The notes under the pieces: model-generated
The model's database searches: none
Seen by the model: only the letters and a program-made list of their open reading frames with translations
What the model was told of the DNA's origin: nothing
Shown: in pieces, positions 1 through 8,132 of the stretch
Layout: each line of letters starts with the position of its first letter
Numbering within the stretch: position 1 is the stretch's first letter
Made by a program: the position numbers and the translations under genes
Assembly: GCA_964370195.1 (NCBI GenBank)
Contig: CAYJIH010000012.1
Coordinates: forward strand, 1 to 41,361
Direction of reading: 5' to 3'
DNA length: 41,361 bases
Source: JAAYCI01 sp964370195
GTDB lineage: Bacteria > Bacillota > Clostridia > Oscillospirales > Ruminococcaceae

Positions 1-16
1 CGCGATAGGCGGTGGG

Positions 17-47
17 GCTGAATAAACTCTGCAGGGGTTTATTCAGC
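17..47. other. Inverted repeat at left edge of window
   Basis: An 11-bp perfect inverted repeat (GCTGAATAAAC at 17-27 and its complement at 37-47) surrounds a 9-nt loop. No T-tract follows on either strand, so it is not a standard intrinsic terminator. It lies just upstream of the methyltransferase gene and could be the tail of an off-window unit. A TATAAT-like box at 58-63 lies between it and the gene, but no good -35 box accompanies it. Confidence 0.4.
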
Positions 48-95
48 AGGCATTAATTATAATTTAAATTACAAACTATGGGAAGAGTGCACACG

Positions 96-1472
96 ATGAT
101 ATTGAAAAAAAACCAAATCATACAGCTTTCTATCGAGCGCTTAAGCAACGACGGAAATGGCCTTGGGCGGCACGAAGGGCAGGTTGTTTTTGTAGCAAAT
201 ACAGCGCCGGGTGATGTAGCAGAAGTTCAAATTGTTCGCCTTGCAAAAACGCATGCATTTGGAAAGTTGTTGTTTTTACACGAAGAAAGCCCCTTAAGAG
301 CAAAACCTGATTGCCCCGTTGGCACAATGTGTGGGGGATGTTGTTTTCGCCATCTTCAATATGCGGCAGAACTTTCGGCTAAAGAACAGTTTGTGGCCGA
401 TGCATTCGATAGAATTTTAAAAAAACAGGTAACTCTCTTGCCCATTTTGCCGTCCCCCACTGTGTTGCATTACCGAAATAAAGTACAATATCCGGTGGCG
501 CAAGAAGATGAAAATTCGCTTGTGTATGGTTTTTATGCAAATCGTAGCCATCGCCCGGTTCCCTGCGATAATTGCCTTTTGCAGCCCCCGCTTTTAAATA
601 ACATTGTAAAAGCGGCTGTTCAGCTAGCAGAAAACGCTGGAATACAGGCCTATAACGAAACAACACAAAAAGGGCTGCTGCGGCATATTTGTTTGCGTCA
701 AAGCAACAAAACAAAAAATGTTTTGCTCACCTTTGTTATTAACGGAAATAGTTTGCCGCATTCAAAAGAAATAGTAGACGGCCTTTGCAAACAGTTCCCG
801 GAAATTTCCGGCATGTATGTAAACACAAACACATCTCATGGAAATGTAATTTTCGGGCCACATTTCAAGTTGCTGTATGGTCAAAGTACGTTAGATGACA
901 CCTTATGCGATGTGCCACAAATGCTGGGGCCAAATTCGTTTTCACAAGTGAACTCATTGGCTGCCGAACAGTTATTTCAAACCGCTCGGCAATTTGCCGG
1001 CTTAAAACCCGAACACAGCCTTTTGGATCTATACTGTGGCACGGGCGTTATCGGCCTTTCAATGGCAAAGGACTGCAAGGAACTGGTTGGCATTGAAATT
1101 GTATCGGAAGCTGTGGAAAGTGCCCGCCAAAGCGCCTTAAAAATGGGCTTAAAGGACGTACGTTTTTTATGTATGGATGCCGCACAAGCCACAGAGCAAT
1201 TGTTGCAAGAAGGTTTTTGCCCGGACGTTGCATTGCTGGACCCTCCGCGAAAAGGATGTGGAGAAGCCGCCTTGCAACCGCTTTTAAAAATGTCCCCCAA
1301 AAAAATTGTAATGATTAGTTGCAACCCAGCCACAATGGCACGAGATTTAGCAATATTAACACAAAGTGACTATGAGATAGAAAAAGTACAAGCTGTGGAT
1401 ATGTTCCCCAGAACGCGCCATGTTGAATGCATCACTTTACTGAAATATTGCGGTGAAAAGCACAAAAAGTAA
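96..1472 (+). CDS. rlmD: 23S rRNA (uracil-C5)-methyltransferase, RlmD/RumA family
   Basis: This is a SAM-dependent RNA m5U methyltransferase of the TrmA/RlmD group, expected to methylate uracil in 23S rRNA in the cytoplasm. The first roughly 60 residues form a TRAM RNA-binding domain. A cysteine cluster (CPVGTMCGGCCF) fits the family's [4Fe-4S] site. The C-terminal half is the Rossmann methyltransferase, with LDLYCGTGVIGL as the SAM motif, LLDPPRKGC as the base-binding motif and ISCNPATMARD carrying the catalytic cysteine. An ATG exists at 78, but the ATG at 96 has GGAAGAG 8 nt upstream and gives the usual family N-terminus, so 96 is chosen (458 aa). Bacillota carry several paralogues (RlmCD-like), so the exact target uridine is uncertain. 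It appears monocistronic and is followed by a strong terminator. Confidence 0.9.
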   Translation: MILKKNQIIQLSIERLSNDGNGLGRHEGQVVFVANTAPGDVAEVQIVRLAKTHAFGKLLFLHEESPLRAKPDCPVGTMCGGCCFRHLQYAAELSAKEQFVADAFDRILKKQVTLLPILPSPTVLHYRNKVQYPVAQEDENSLVYGFYANRSHRPVPCDNCLLQPPLLNNIVKAAVQLAENAGIQAYNETTQKGLLRHICLRQSNKTKNVLLTFVINGNSLPHSKEIVDGLCKQFPEISGMYVNTNTSHGNVIFGPHFKLLYGQSTLDDTLCDVPQMLGPNSFSQVNSLAAEQLFQTARQFAGLKPEHSLLDLYCGTGVIGLSMAKDCKELVGIEIVSEAVESARQSALKMGLKDVRFLCMDAAQATEQLLQEGFCPDVALLDPPRKGCGEAALQPLLKMSPKKIVMISCNPATMARDLAILTQSDYEIEKVQAVDMFPRTRHVECITLLKYCGEKHKK

Positions 1473-1565
1473 AGTTGCACATAGGGTGTATTTATAGGAT
1501 ACAGAACAAAGCTGTGTTGAATGGAACCTCGTTCATTTGGTTATTATATAATTTACTTGTTTAAT

Positions 1566-1610
1566 ATAAAAGCAAAACGCCCTCCATCACGGAGGGCGTT
1601 TTGCTTTTAT
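1566..1610. terminator. Bidirectional intrinsic terminator
   Basis: A perfect 20-bp stem (1566-1585 with 1591-1610) closes a 5-nt loop. The stem has a GC-rich core flanked by A and T runs, so both strands end in a T-rich tract. It separates the convergent methyltransferase and BMP lipoprotein genes and can serve both. Confidence 0.92.
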
Positions 1611-1640
1611 ATATTGATGCTAAATTTTTGAAATGTTTTA

Positions 1641-2741
1641 TTATTCTGCGGTATATTCGAACTCCGGACCTGTATAATCGGTGTTAATGGTAATTTCGCC
1701 ACTAGCAAGTTGTTCGCGAATTGCATCTACCTCATCCACAACTTCTTGCGGAACATAGTCGGCCATGATTACATCAATGGCACCTTCTGTTTCAATGCCA
1801 ATGGGGCGAACTACGCCGGGCTCATATGTGCCGTCTACAAAATCAGAAGCAGCAGTAAAAGCACCAAGGCTTACGTTACTAACGGCCGAGATGATGTATG
1901 TTTCCGGGTCGGTTGCTGTATGGTTTTTCGAGTCTGCCACCTGATAGATACCGGCATTTTGAACGGCTCTTGTTACACCAGGCATGCCTTCATTTAACAT
2001 AGCAAAGATAATGTCAGCGCCTTGCTCGATTTCCGCATTGGCAATTTCTTCTGCAAGCATGTCATCATCTAAATCACCGGAGAAGTTTGTAACGAAAGTA
2101 GCTTCTGGGTTTGTGATTTGCAAACCATGAGCAAAAGCACCACGTGCTCTTACGCCAGCTGGCACACGCAAACCAGACATATGGCCCACTACATTGCTTT
2201 CTGTTAAAAGCCCAGCAGCTGCGCCGGCAAGGAATGTAGCTTGCTCTTGAACCACACCATAGCTAGACAGATTGTCGCCGGTTACATCTCCGTGCATCAC
2301 AACAAATTGGATGTCTGGATATTCGGCGCTCATTTGCTGCATGGCACTTGAGCATTGGCCACCATGTGCCATTAGCATATCGGGTTCATCCGCCGCTAGC
2401 TCAGCAATGGCTTCCATAAGGATTTCATCTTCTGCCTCTAAATCGGCAATATAATCTATTTCAGCACCAAGCTCATCTTGAATCATTACAAGCCCTTCGT
2501 AACCACCTTGCATAAAACCATCATCTTCAATATTGCCGGGGATAATCATGGATACTTTCAAACCGGTTGCGGAAGCATCTTCTTCACTGGCTTGTGAAGA
2601 GGCCGGGGCTTCTTCTGCTGCTGCGGATGATACAGGCGCTTCCTCTGCCTCTGTTGCTTCACTGGCGGCTGGCTGCGAACAAGCTGCAAACAATAGAAAA
2701 CTCATACCTAAGGCCAAAATCATTGCAATTAACTTTTTCAT
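1641..2741 (-). CDS. BMP family ABC transporter substrate-binding lipoprotein
   Basis: This is an extracytoplasmic solute-binding lipoprotein of the BMP/Med (PnrA-like) family, whose characterised members bind purine or pyrimidine nucleosides. The N-terminus is a lipoprotein signal: MKK, a hydrophobic stretch, then LLFAAC with the lipidated cysteine at about residue 21. A low-complexity Ala/Ser/Glu linker follows to about residue 58. The binding domain starts at LKVSMIIPGNIEDDGFMQGGYEG, a typical BMP opening with the D-DGF motif. GGGAG lies upstream of the ATG. The gene follows the LacI regulator with a 62-bp gap. No ABC ATPase or permease of the matching type is adjacent, so the transporter core must lie elsewhere or the protein acts alone, for example as a sensor. 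The ligand is inferred from the family. Confidence 0.88.
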   Translation of the reverse strand: MKKLIAMILALGMSFLLFAACSQPAASEATEAEEAPVSSAAAEEAPASSQASEEDASATGLKVSMIIPGNIEDDGFMQGGYEGLVMIQDELGAEIDYIADLEAEDEILMEAIAELAADEPDMLMAHGGQCSSAMQQMSAEYPDIQFVVMHGDVTGDNLSSYGVVQEQATFLAGAAAGLLTESNVVGHMSGLRVPAGVRARGAFAHGLQITNPEATFVTNFSGDLDDDMLAEEIANAEIEQGADIIFAMLNEGMPGVTRAVQNAGIYQVADSKNHTATDPETYIISAVSNVSLGAFTAASDFVDGTYEPGVVRPIGIETEGAIDVIMADYVPQEVVDEVDAIREQLASGEITINTDYTGPEFEYTAE

Positions 2742-2803
2742 GTAAAATCTCCCTCTTCATTGTTTTTTTGTAGTTGCCTTCCCCTCTTCAATAAACTCCT
2801 TTC

Positions 2804-3794
2804 CTAAAATGATGAACATGAATCTCGGATGATTAAAGTGGGTTCTACCACATCCGTTTGAACATATGTTTTATCCTGTATTTGAGAAAGTAGGTGCTGT
2901 GCACCTTTTTCCCCTAAAAGGCTATTGTGTAAATCCAGTGTTGTCATGGTTGGGGTGGTAATTGTCCCTAAAAATGAATTGCCATAACCAAGAATACCAA
3001 GCTGTTTTGGAATAGAGATGCCCCGTGAGTTTAACATTTTTATTAGGTAGGCTGCAGTTTTTTCTTCTGTTACAAACAATGCATCCAACCTGTTGTTTTC
3101 AATTTCTTCTTGAAGTGTATCCACAAGATTTGGCGCTTCACTTTGCTTATAGTACTGATGATCTTCTGTTATATCACAATGGCTGTTTTGCCGTATCGTT
3201 TCTACATAGCGGGTTAAATGTTCATTAGGAGAATCAAAACGGCCTACTGCCGTTACAAACCCGAAGTGACGATATCCACCTGCCAGAAGTTGCTGCGCTG
3301 CTAGCTCTCCGCATTTTGCATAATTGGGATGTACCAACGAAAAATACGAAGCAATGCCACCGCGATTAATCCACACAAGAGGAACGTTAGCACGCATAAA
3401 ATGGTTGATACAAAGCAGCGGTGTGTCTTGTAAATCATAAGAAATGACAATAACTCCATCGGTACGCTGTGCGTATATTTTTTTGAAAAATAATTCTTGT
3501 GATTCTGATTTTTTCGGTAATTCGCATAAAAAGATGGAGTAGTCTTCTTTTTCCAATACGTTGCTGATGCCGGCTGTAATTTCTGTATAATAAAGACTGT
3601 TTATTTTAGGCAACAAAATGGCAATCGTTTGCGTTTTTGATGTTTTTAAAGAACGTGCGGCGCGGCTGGGAACATAAGAAAGCTCTTCAATTGCTTTTTG
3701 AACACGTTGTTCCGTTTCATAGCTTAAGTTTAATTTTCCATTTAGATAGCGCGATATAGCACAGGTGCTTACCCCTGCATATTCTGCAATTTGC
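2804..3794 (-). CDS. LacI family transcriptional regulator (N-terminus in assembly gap)
   Basis: This is a DNA-binding regulator with a LacI helix-turn-helix at the 5' end (QIAEYAGVSTCAISRYLNGK) and the hinge-helix region YVPSRAARSLKTSKT. A periplasmic-binding-protein-like effector domain follows and ends in the common PTLIIRDS. Only about five N-terminal residues should be missing, because the family normally starts just before the QIAEYAGVS segment. They lie inside the 100-N gap. A TTG beyond the gap could be read in frame as a start, but that TTG belongs to a perfect -35 box, so I reject it. The downstream neighbour is the BMP lipoprotein, which suggests nucleoside- or sugar-responsive control of that gene and autoregulation. 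Effector and operator are unknown. Confidence 0.88.
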
Positions 3795-3894
3795 NNNNNN
3801 NNNNNNNNNNNNNNNNNNNNNNNNNNNNNNNNNNNNNNNNNNNNNNNNNNNNNNNNNNNNNNNNNNNNNNNNNNNNNNNNNNNNNNNNNNNNNN
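3795..3894. other. Assembly gap (100 N)
   Basis: A run of exactly 100 N, the conventional length for a gap of unknown size. The flanks share no sequence, so bases really are missing. It should contain the -10 box, ribosome binding site and start codon of the LacI regulator gene. Confidence 0.99.
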
Positions 3895-3898
3895 TTTT

Positions 3899-3904
3899 TG
3901 TCAA
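3899..3904 (-). promoter_or_regulatory. -35 box of the LacI-regulator promoter
   Basis: Read on the minus strand this is a perfect TTGACA, at the edge of the assembly gap. The matching -10 box would fall within the gap. Confidence 0.5.
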
Positions 3905-4070
3905 GAAAATAAAGTGGTGTTGTTAGAAATGTTCAGAAAACGCACCTATATATGAATTTTTTACACGTTGTTTTTTGAAAAATAGTTTTATAGCCGTTTG
4001 GTATACTTGCCTATCCCCTCTTTTTTTATATGGCATATTCATTTTATTCTGCGCCGTTTTCTGATAACAA

Positions 4071-4106
4071 AAATGGCAAACACCTGTTAAAGGGTGTTTG
4101 CCATTT
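4071..4106 (-). terminator. Terminator of the DUF512-der-deaminase-SAHase run
   Basis: A 14-bp stem (4071-4084 with 4093-4106) with an 8-nt loop, followed on the minus strand by TTTTTG. It lies about 90 nt downstream of the SAH hydrolase stop. The rest of 3905-4197 holds no recognisable gene. Confidence 0.85.
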
Positions 4107-4197
4107 ATATTTTAAACAACAAAATTCATATAAAATCTATCTTTTATTCCATGGTAAAATTGCAACGTATCGTACAAAGACCAGCAGCATTGTATCG

Positions 4198-5439
4198 CTA
4201 CTCAATATTCCAGCTTGCCAAATATTGCGCTTGTTCTTCTGTAAGGGTATCGATGGCAAACCCTTCGAAGGCAAGTTTTCGGCGTGCCACTTCTTCGTCA
4301 ATTTCTGCTGGAATTTGGCATATTTTATCTTTCGGAGGGCATTTTGCGATGTATTCGGCCCCTTTTGCTTGAATTGCAAAGCTCATGTCCATAATTTCGG
4401 CAGGATGTCCATCGCCCGAAGCCAAATTCACAAGGCGTCCTTCTGCCAAGAGAGATATCCAGCGGCCATTTGGCAAACGATAACCACGAATATTGTGGCG
4501 TTGTTCTTTTTCTTCAGTGGCAATGCGAGAAAGTGCTTCTGTATCAATTTCCACATTAAAATGTCCGGCATTGCACAGCACGGCACCGTCTTTCATATCC
4601 AAGAAATGTTCTTCTCGAATAACGTCTCGACAACCGGTTACAGTTACAAAAAAATCGCCTTCTTTGGCAGCTTCGGCCATTGGTTTTACGTCAAAACCAT
4701 CCATAATGGCCTCAATGGCTTTAACTGCATCAATTTCAGTTACGCATACACGGGCCCCAAGGCCTTTTGCACGCATAGCAACCCCTTTTCCGCACCATCC
4801 ATACCCGTTTACCACCACGGTTTTTCCTGCCACAATCAAGTTGGTGGTGCGGTTGATTCCATCCCATACCGATTGGCCCGTGCCATAGCGGTTATCGAAC
4901 AAGTGTTTGCACTGTGCGTCATTTACAAGCATCATTGGGAAACGCAATGCACCATCACGGTCCATCGCACGCAAACGGATCACGCCTGTTGTGGTTTCTT
5001 CGCAGCCACCAATTACTTTATCACAAAGGTGCGGAAACTCCTCATGCAGAATATGCACAAGATCGCCACCGTCATCAATAACAATATCCGGCCCCGATTC
5101 AACGGTTTTCCGCAAATGATTTGTATATTCTTCGTCTGTACAGGCATGCCATGCAAATACTTGCATGCCTTGCGCTGCAAGTGCTGCCGCTACGTCATCT
5201 TGTGTGGAAAGCGGGTTGCTGCCTGTTACATACATTTCAGCGCCACCGGCTGCCAAAGTTTCGCACAAATAGGCTGTTTTTGCTTCTAAATGAATCGAAA
5301 GCGCCACTTTCAATCCGGCAAATGGTTTCTCATTGGCAAACTCTTTTCGAATGCTTGCCAGCACTGGCATATGACGGCCTACCCATTCGATTTTCCGTTT
5401 TCCACTCTCTGCCAATTGAATGTCCCGAATTTCACTCAT
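4198..5439 (-). CDS. ahcY: S-adenosylhomocysteinase-like hydrolase (AhcY family)
   Basis: This is an NAD-dependent hydrolase that splits S-adenosylhomocysteine to adenosine and homocysteine, or S-inosylhomocysteine to inosine and homocysteine, in the cytoplasm. Visible motifs are SIHLEAKTA, SNPLSTQDDVAAAL, the acidic substrate segment IDDGGD, GGCEETTTG, the Lys-Asp-Asn site in KHLFDNRYG, the NAD-binding loop NGYGWCGKG and the C-terminal GDGHPAEIMD. At 413 aa it belongs to the shorter archaeal/Thermotoga-like form. The ATG at 5439 is chosen because AAGGAG lies 9 nt upstream; the in-frame ATG at 5478 has no such site. The gene follows an MTA/SAH deaminase by 46 nt in the same direction. That pairing makes S-inosylhomocysteine a plausible true substrate, as reported for the methanogen homologue. 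Family assignment is firm; substrate is inferred. Confidence 0.93.
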   Translation of the reverse strand: MSEIRDIQLAESGKRKIEWVGRHMPVLASIRKEFANEKPFAGLKVALSIHLEAKTAYLCETLAAGGAEMYVTGSNPLSTQDDVAAALAAQGMQVFAWHACTDEEYTNHLRKTVESGPDIVIDDGGDLVHILHEEFPHLCDKVIGGCEETTTGVIRLRAMDRDGALRFPMMLVNDAQCKHLFDNRYGTGQSVWDGINRTTNLIVAGKTVVVNGYGWCGKGVAMRAKGLGARVCVTEIDAVKAIEAIMDGFDVKPMAEAAKEGDFFVTVTGCRDVIREEHFLDMKDGAVLCNAGHFNVEIDTEALSRIATEEKEQRHNIRGYRLPNGRWISLLAEGRLVNLASGDGHPAEIMDMSFAIQAKGAEYIAKCPPKDKICQIPAEIDEEVARRKLAFEGFAIDTLTEEQAQYLASWNIE

Positions 5440-5485
5440 CTTGCGTTTCTCCTTCTTTTCACTCTTTAGTATATACATACGTTAT

Positions 5486-6775
5486 TTATGTAAAATATTT
5501 CACCCTTAAGCGTTCCATTTCAAAATAAATACGCTCTTCATCAATGGTTGTCAGTTCTTTATGGCGCATTAGCCAACGCCCATTGACCATCAAGCTATCC
5601 ACTTCACTCCCATTGGCCGAGTATACAAGACCTGTTAGCAAATCACTTTTTGGCTGAAATTGTGGGCAGTTCAAGTCAATAAGGCTTAAATCTGCACTTT
5701 TTCCAACGGAAAGGCTACCTACTTCATTTTGCAAACCAAGTGCCCGTGCACCATTTTGTGTGGCACAACGAAGCACCTGCACAGCAGGCGCACATTGTGC
5801 ATCTTTTGTAACACCTTTATGGATATACGAAAGTGTAGACATTTCTCTAAACATGTTCAGGCTATTGTTCGAAGCAGGCCCATCTGTACCAAGGCACACA
5901 TTTACACCTGCCTTTTGCAACGCATCATACGACGCAAACCCGTTGCCAAGCTTCATATTGCTAATGGGGTTCATCGCCACAGAGACATCGTGCTTTGCCA
6001 AGATTGCTCGATCCTCATCGCTTAAATACACCCCATGTGCAATCAACGTTGGGCGCGAAAACAGGCCTAGCTCGGCAAGATAACGCACCGGGCTCACTCC
6101 ATGTTGTTCAAAAGATGTGTTCACTTCATATTCCGTTTCAGACACATGAATATGAAATCCCAGTTCTTTTTCTTTGGCCACCTGCACAAGTTCGCGCAAA
6201 TAATTTTCGCAGCAAGTGTAAATAGCATGTGGGCCTAAAAGGCACGTGGCATGTGCTGTGCTTTGTTTTGCCGCTTCCATTTCGTTTAGTGCTTCTTGTA
6301 AACGGTGTTCACCACCGGCTTTGTCGTCTTCTGAACAAACAAGCCCGCGGCTTAAAACAGCACGCAGACCGGTTTCTTCGGCACAACGCAAACTCATTTT
6401 ATAAAACATATGCATGTCAGAAAATGTTGTGGTGCCAGTACGGATCATTTCAATGGCCGATAGCATGTTGCTCCAGTGGGCATCTTCTGCCGTCATTTTA
6501 TCTTCCACCGGTAAAATACGCTCAAACAACCACTCATGAAAAGGAAGGTCATCGGCATAATTGCGAAACAAACTCATATAAATATGGGTATGTGCATTGA
6601 TAAGCCCTGGCATAACAAGTTTGTTTTTTGCGTCCACCACTTCATCTGCCACCTGGGCGATGCCCGGCTCGCAAATATCGACAATTTTTCCGTTTTGAAT
6701 TAGAATGTCACGTTGCACCACTTGAGCACTTGGCTCAAACAACAATACATGTCCGTTTCGAATCCATGTAGTCAT
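5486..6775 (-). CDS. mtaD: 5-methylthioadenosine/S-adenosylhomocysteine deaminase (amidohydrolase)
   Basis: This is a metal-dependent amidohydrolase of the MtaD/TM0936 type, which deaminates the adenine ring of SAH, MTA or related 5'-substituted adenosines. The metal and active-site residues of the family are visible: HTH in INAHTHIYMSLFRN, GPHAIYT, the FHIHVSETEYE segment with His and Glu, LIAHGVYL, and the catalytic Asp in LGTDGPASNNSLNM. Length is 429 aa, normal for the family. Its binding site AGGGGTG overlaps the stop codon of der 9 nt upstream, so translation is probably coupled. The SAH hydrolase gene follows. With that partner the likely route is SAH to S-inosylhomocysteine, then to inosine and homocysteine. 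MTA or 5'-deoxyadenosine deamination is an alternative. Confidence 0.9.
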   Translation of the reverse strand: MTTWIRNGHVLLFEPSAQVVQRDILIQNGKIVDICEPGIAQVADEVVDAKNKLVMPGLINAHTHIYMSLFRNYADDLPFHEWLFERILPVEDKMTAEDAHWSNMLSAIEMIRTGTTTFSDMHMFYKMSLRCAEETGLRAVLSRGLVCSEDDKAGGEHRLQEALNEMEAAKQSTAHATCLLGPHAIYTCCENYLRELVQVAKEKELGFHIHVSETEYEVNTSFEQHGVSPVRYLAELGLFSRPTLIAHGVYLSDEDRAILAKHDVSVAMNPISNMKLGNGFASYDALQKAGVNVCLGTDGPASNNSLNMFREMSTLSYIHKGVTKDAQCAPAVQVLRCATQNGARALGLQNEVGSLSVGKSADLSLIDLNCPQFQPKSDLLTGLVYSANGSEVDSLMVNGRWLMRHKELTTIDEERIYFEMERLRVKYFT

Positions 6776-6784
6776 TATACACCC

Positions 6785-8110
6785 CTACTTTTCTTTGTCG
6801 CGCTCACGTTCTAACATTCGAATGGGTGTGCCTTCTAGGCCAAATACCCCTCGAATTTGGTTTTCTAAATATCGCTTGTAAGAAAAATGGAACAATTCGC
6901 GGCTGTTTACAAAACATGCAAACGTGGGCGGGCGTGTGGAAACTTGTGTAATATAATAAATTTTAAGGCGTTTGCCTCGGTCTGTTGGCGGCTGTACACG
7001 TGTGGTGGCATCTGCCAGCAAGCTGTTTAGCTTGCCAGTTGTAATGCGCATGGCATTTTGATCGTCCACATAACGAATTAACCCAAGTAATTTTGACACA
7101 CGCTGCCCTGTTTTGGCAGAAATGAAAATAATAGGTGCGTATGACATAAACGAAAAATCTTCTTCCAGCTTTTTGCGTTGCTCATCCATGGTTTTTTCGT
7201 CTTTGTCTACTGCGTCCCATTTGTTTACCACAATAATGCACGCTTTACCGGCCTCGTGGGCAAAACCGGCCACTTTGCTATCTTGTTCTGTAAAGCCAAC
7301 GGTGGCATCAATTAAAATTACCGCCACGCGCGAGCGCTCTACTGCTGCTAAACTGCGCACCACACTATATCGCTCTACGCCATTTTCCACTTTATTGCGG
7401 CGGCGCAAACCGGCAGTATCAATAAAAGTAAAGCTTCCATATTCGTTGTCTACGTCCGAGTCTACCGCATCTCGCGTTGTTCCGGCTTCATCCGCAACAA
7501 TCATGCGGTCTTCGCCTAAAATATAGTTTACTAAGCTAGACTTTCCTACATTCGGGCGGCCAATCACCGCCACCGGTATACGATCGTCATCCTCTTGTTC
7601 CTCTTCAGAAGATGGCAAGCACTTCACCACCTCATCCAGCAAATCCCCTGTACCATGCCCATGCACGGAAGACACCGGGAAAGGATCCCCCATCCCAAGC
7701 GTATAAAAATCGTACAGTTCCAGTGGAACGGCACCGGGCGAATCGGCCTTATTTACCACAAGAAACACAGGTTTCCCACTGCGTAAAAGCAGCGGTGCAA
7801 TGTCGGCATCTGTAGAGGTAACCCCACAGCGTAAATCGGTTATGAATAAAATAGCATCCGCCATATCAATGGCAATTTGTGCTTGATCTCGCATACGGCG
7901 CAAAAGCCCATCGTCACTGGCCGGCTCAATGCCGCCGGTATCAATGAGCAAAAACTCTTGTCCGCACCACTCGGATTCGGCACACAGCCGGTCTCTTGTT
8001 ACACCGGGTTCATCTTCTACAATGGCGAGACGTTTGCCCACCAATTTATTAAACAATGTGGATTTCCCAACATTCGGACGCCCCACAATGGCGACAATCG
8101 GCTTTGCCAT
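6785..8110 (-). CDS. der: Ribosome biogenesis GTPase Der (EngA)
   Basis: This is the tandem-domain GTPase needed for assembly of the 50S ribosomal subunit. Two P-loops are present, GRPNVGKSTLFNKL near residue 10 and GRPNVGKSSLVNYI near residue 184. They are followed by the switch II motifs DTGGI and DTAGL and the base-recognition motifs NKAD and NKWD. A C-terminal KH-like domain fills the last 90 residues. Length is 441 aa, as expected. AAGGAG lies 6 nt before the ATG. It sits between the DUF512 gene (22 nt upstream) and the deaminase gene (9 nt downstream). A DUF512 neighbour of Der is common in Clostridia. Confidence 0.97.
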   Translation of the reverse strand: MAKPIVAIVGRPNVGKSTLFNKLVGKRLAIVEDEPGVTRDRLCAESEWCGQEFLLIDTGGIEPASDDGLLRRMRDQAQIAIDMADAILFITDLRCGVTSTDADIAPLLLRSGKPVFLVVNKADSPGAVPLELYDFYTLGMGDPFPVSSVHGHGTGDLLDEVVKCLPSSEEEQEDDDRIPVAVIGRPNVGKSSLVNYILGEDRMIVADEAGTTRDAVDSDVDNEYGSFTFIDTAGLRRRNKVENGVERYSVVRSLAAVERSRVAVILIDATVGFTEQDSKVAGFAHEAGKACIIVVNKWDAVDKDEKTMDEQRKKLEEDFSFMSYAPIIFISAKTGQRVSKLLGLIRYVDDQNAMRITTGKLNSLLADATTRVQPPTDRGKRLKIYYITQVSTRPPTFACFVNSRELFHFSYKRYLENQIRGVFGLEGTPIRMLERERDKEK

Positions 8111-8132
8111 GCCTTACTCCTTATTTTTCGTT

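Noticed and set aside
3895..3904. TTG start for the LacI regulator beyond the gap
   Set aside because: The TTG is part of a perfect TTGACA -35 box, and the helix-turn-helix normally begins within a few residues of the start, so the start must lie in the gap.
4030..5289. 419-codon plus-strand open frame
   Set aside because: It lies opposite the clear SAH hydrolase gene, has no plausible domain and crosses that gene's terminator. It is an antisense shadow.
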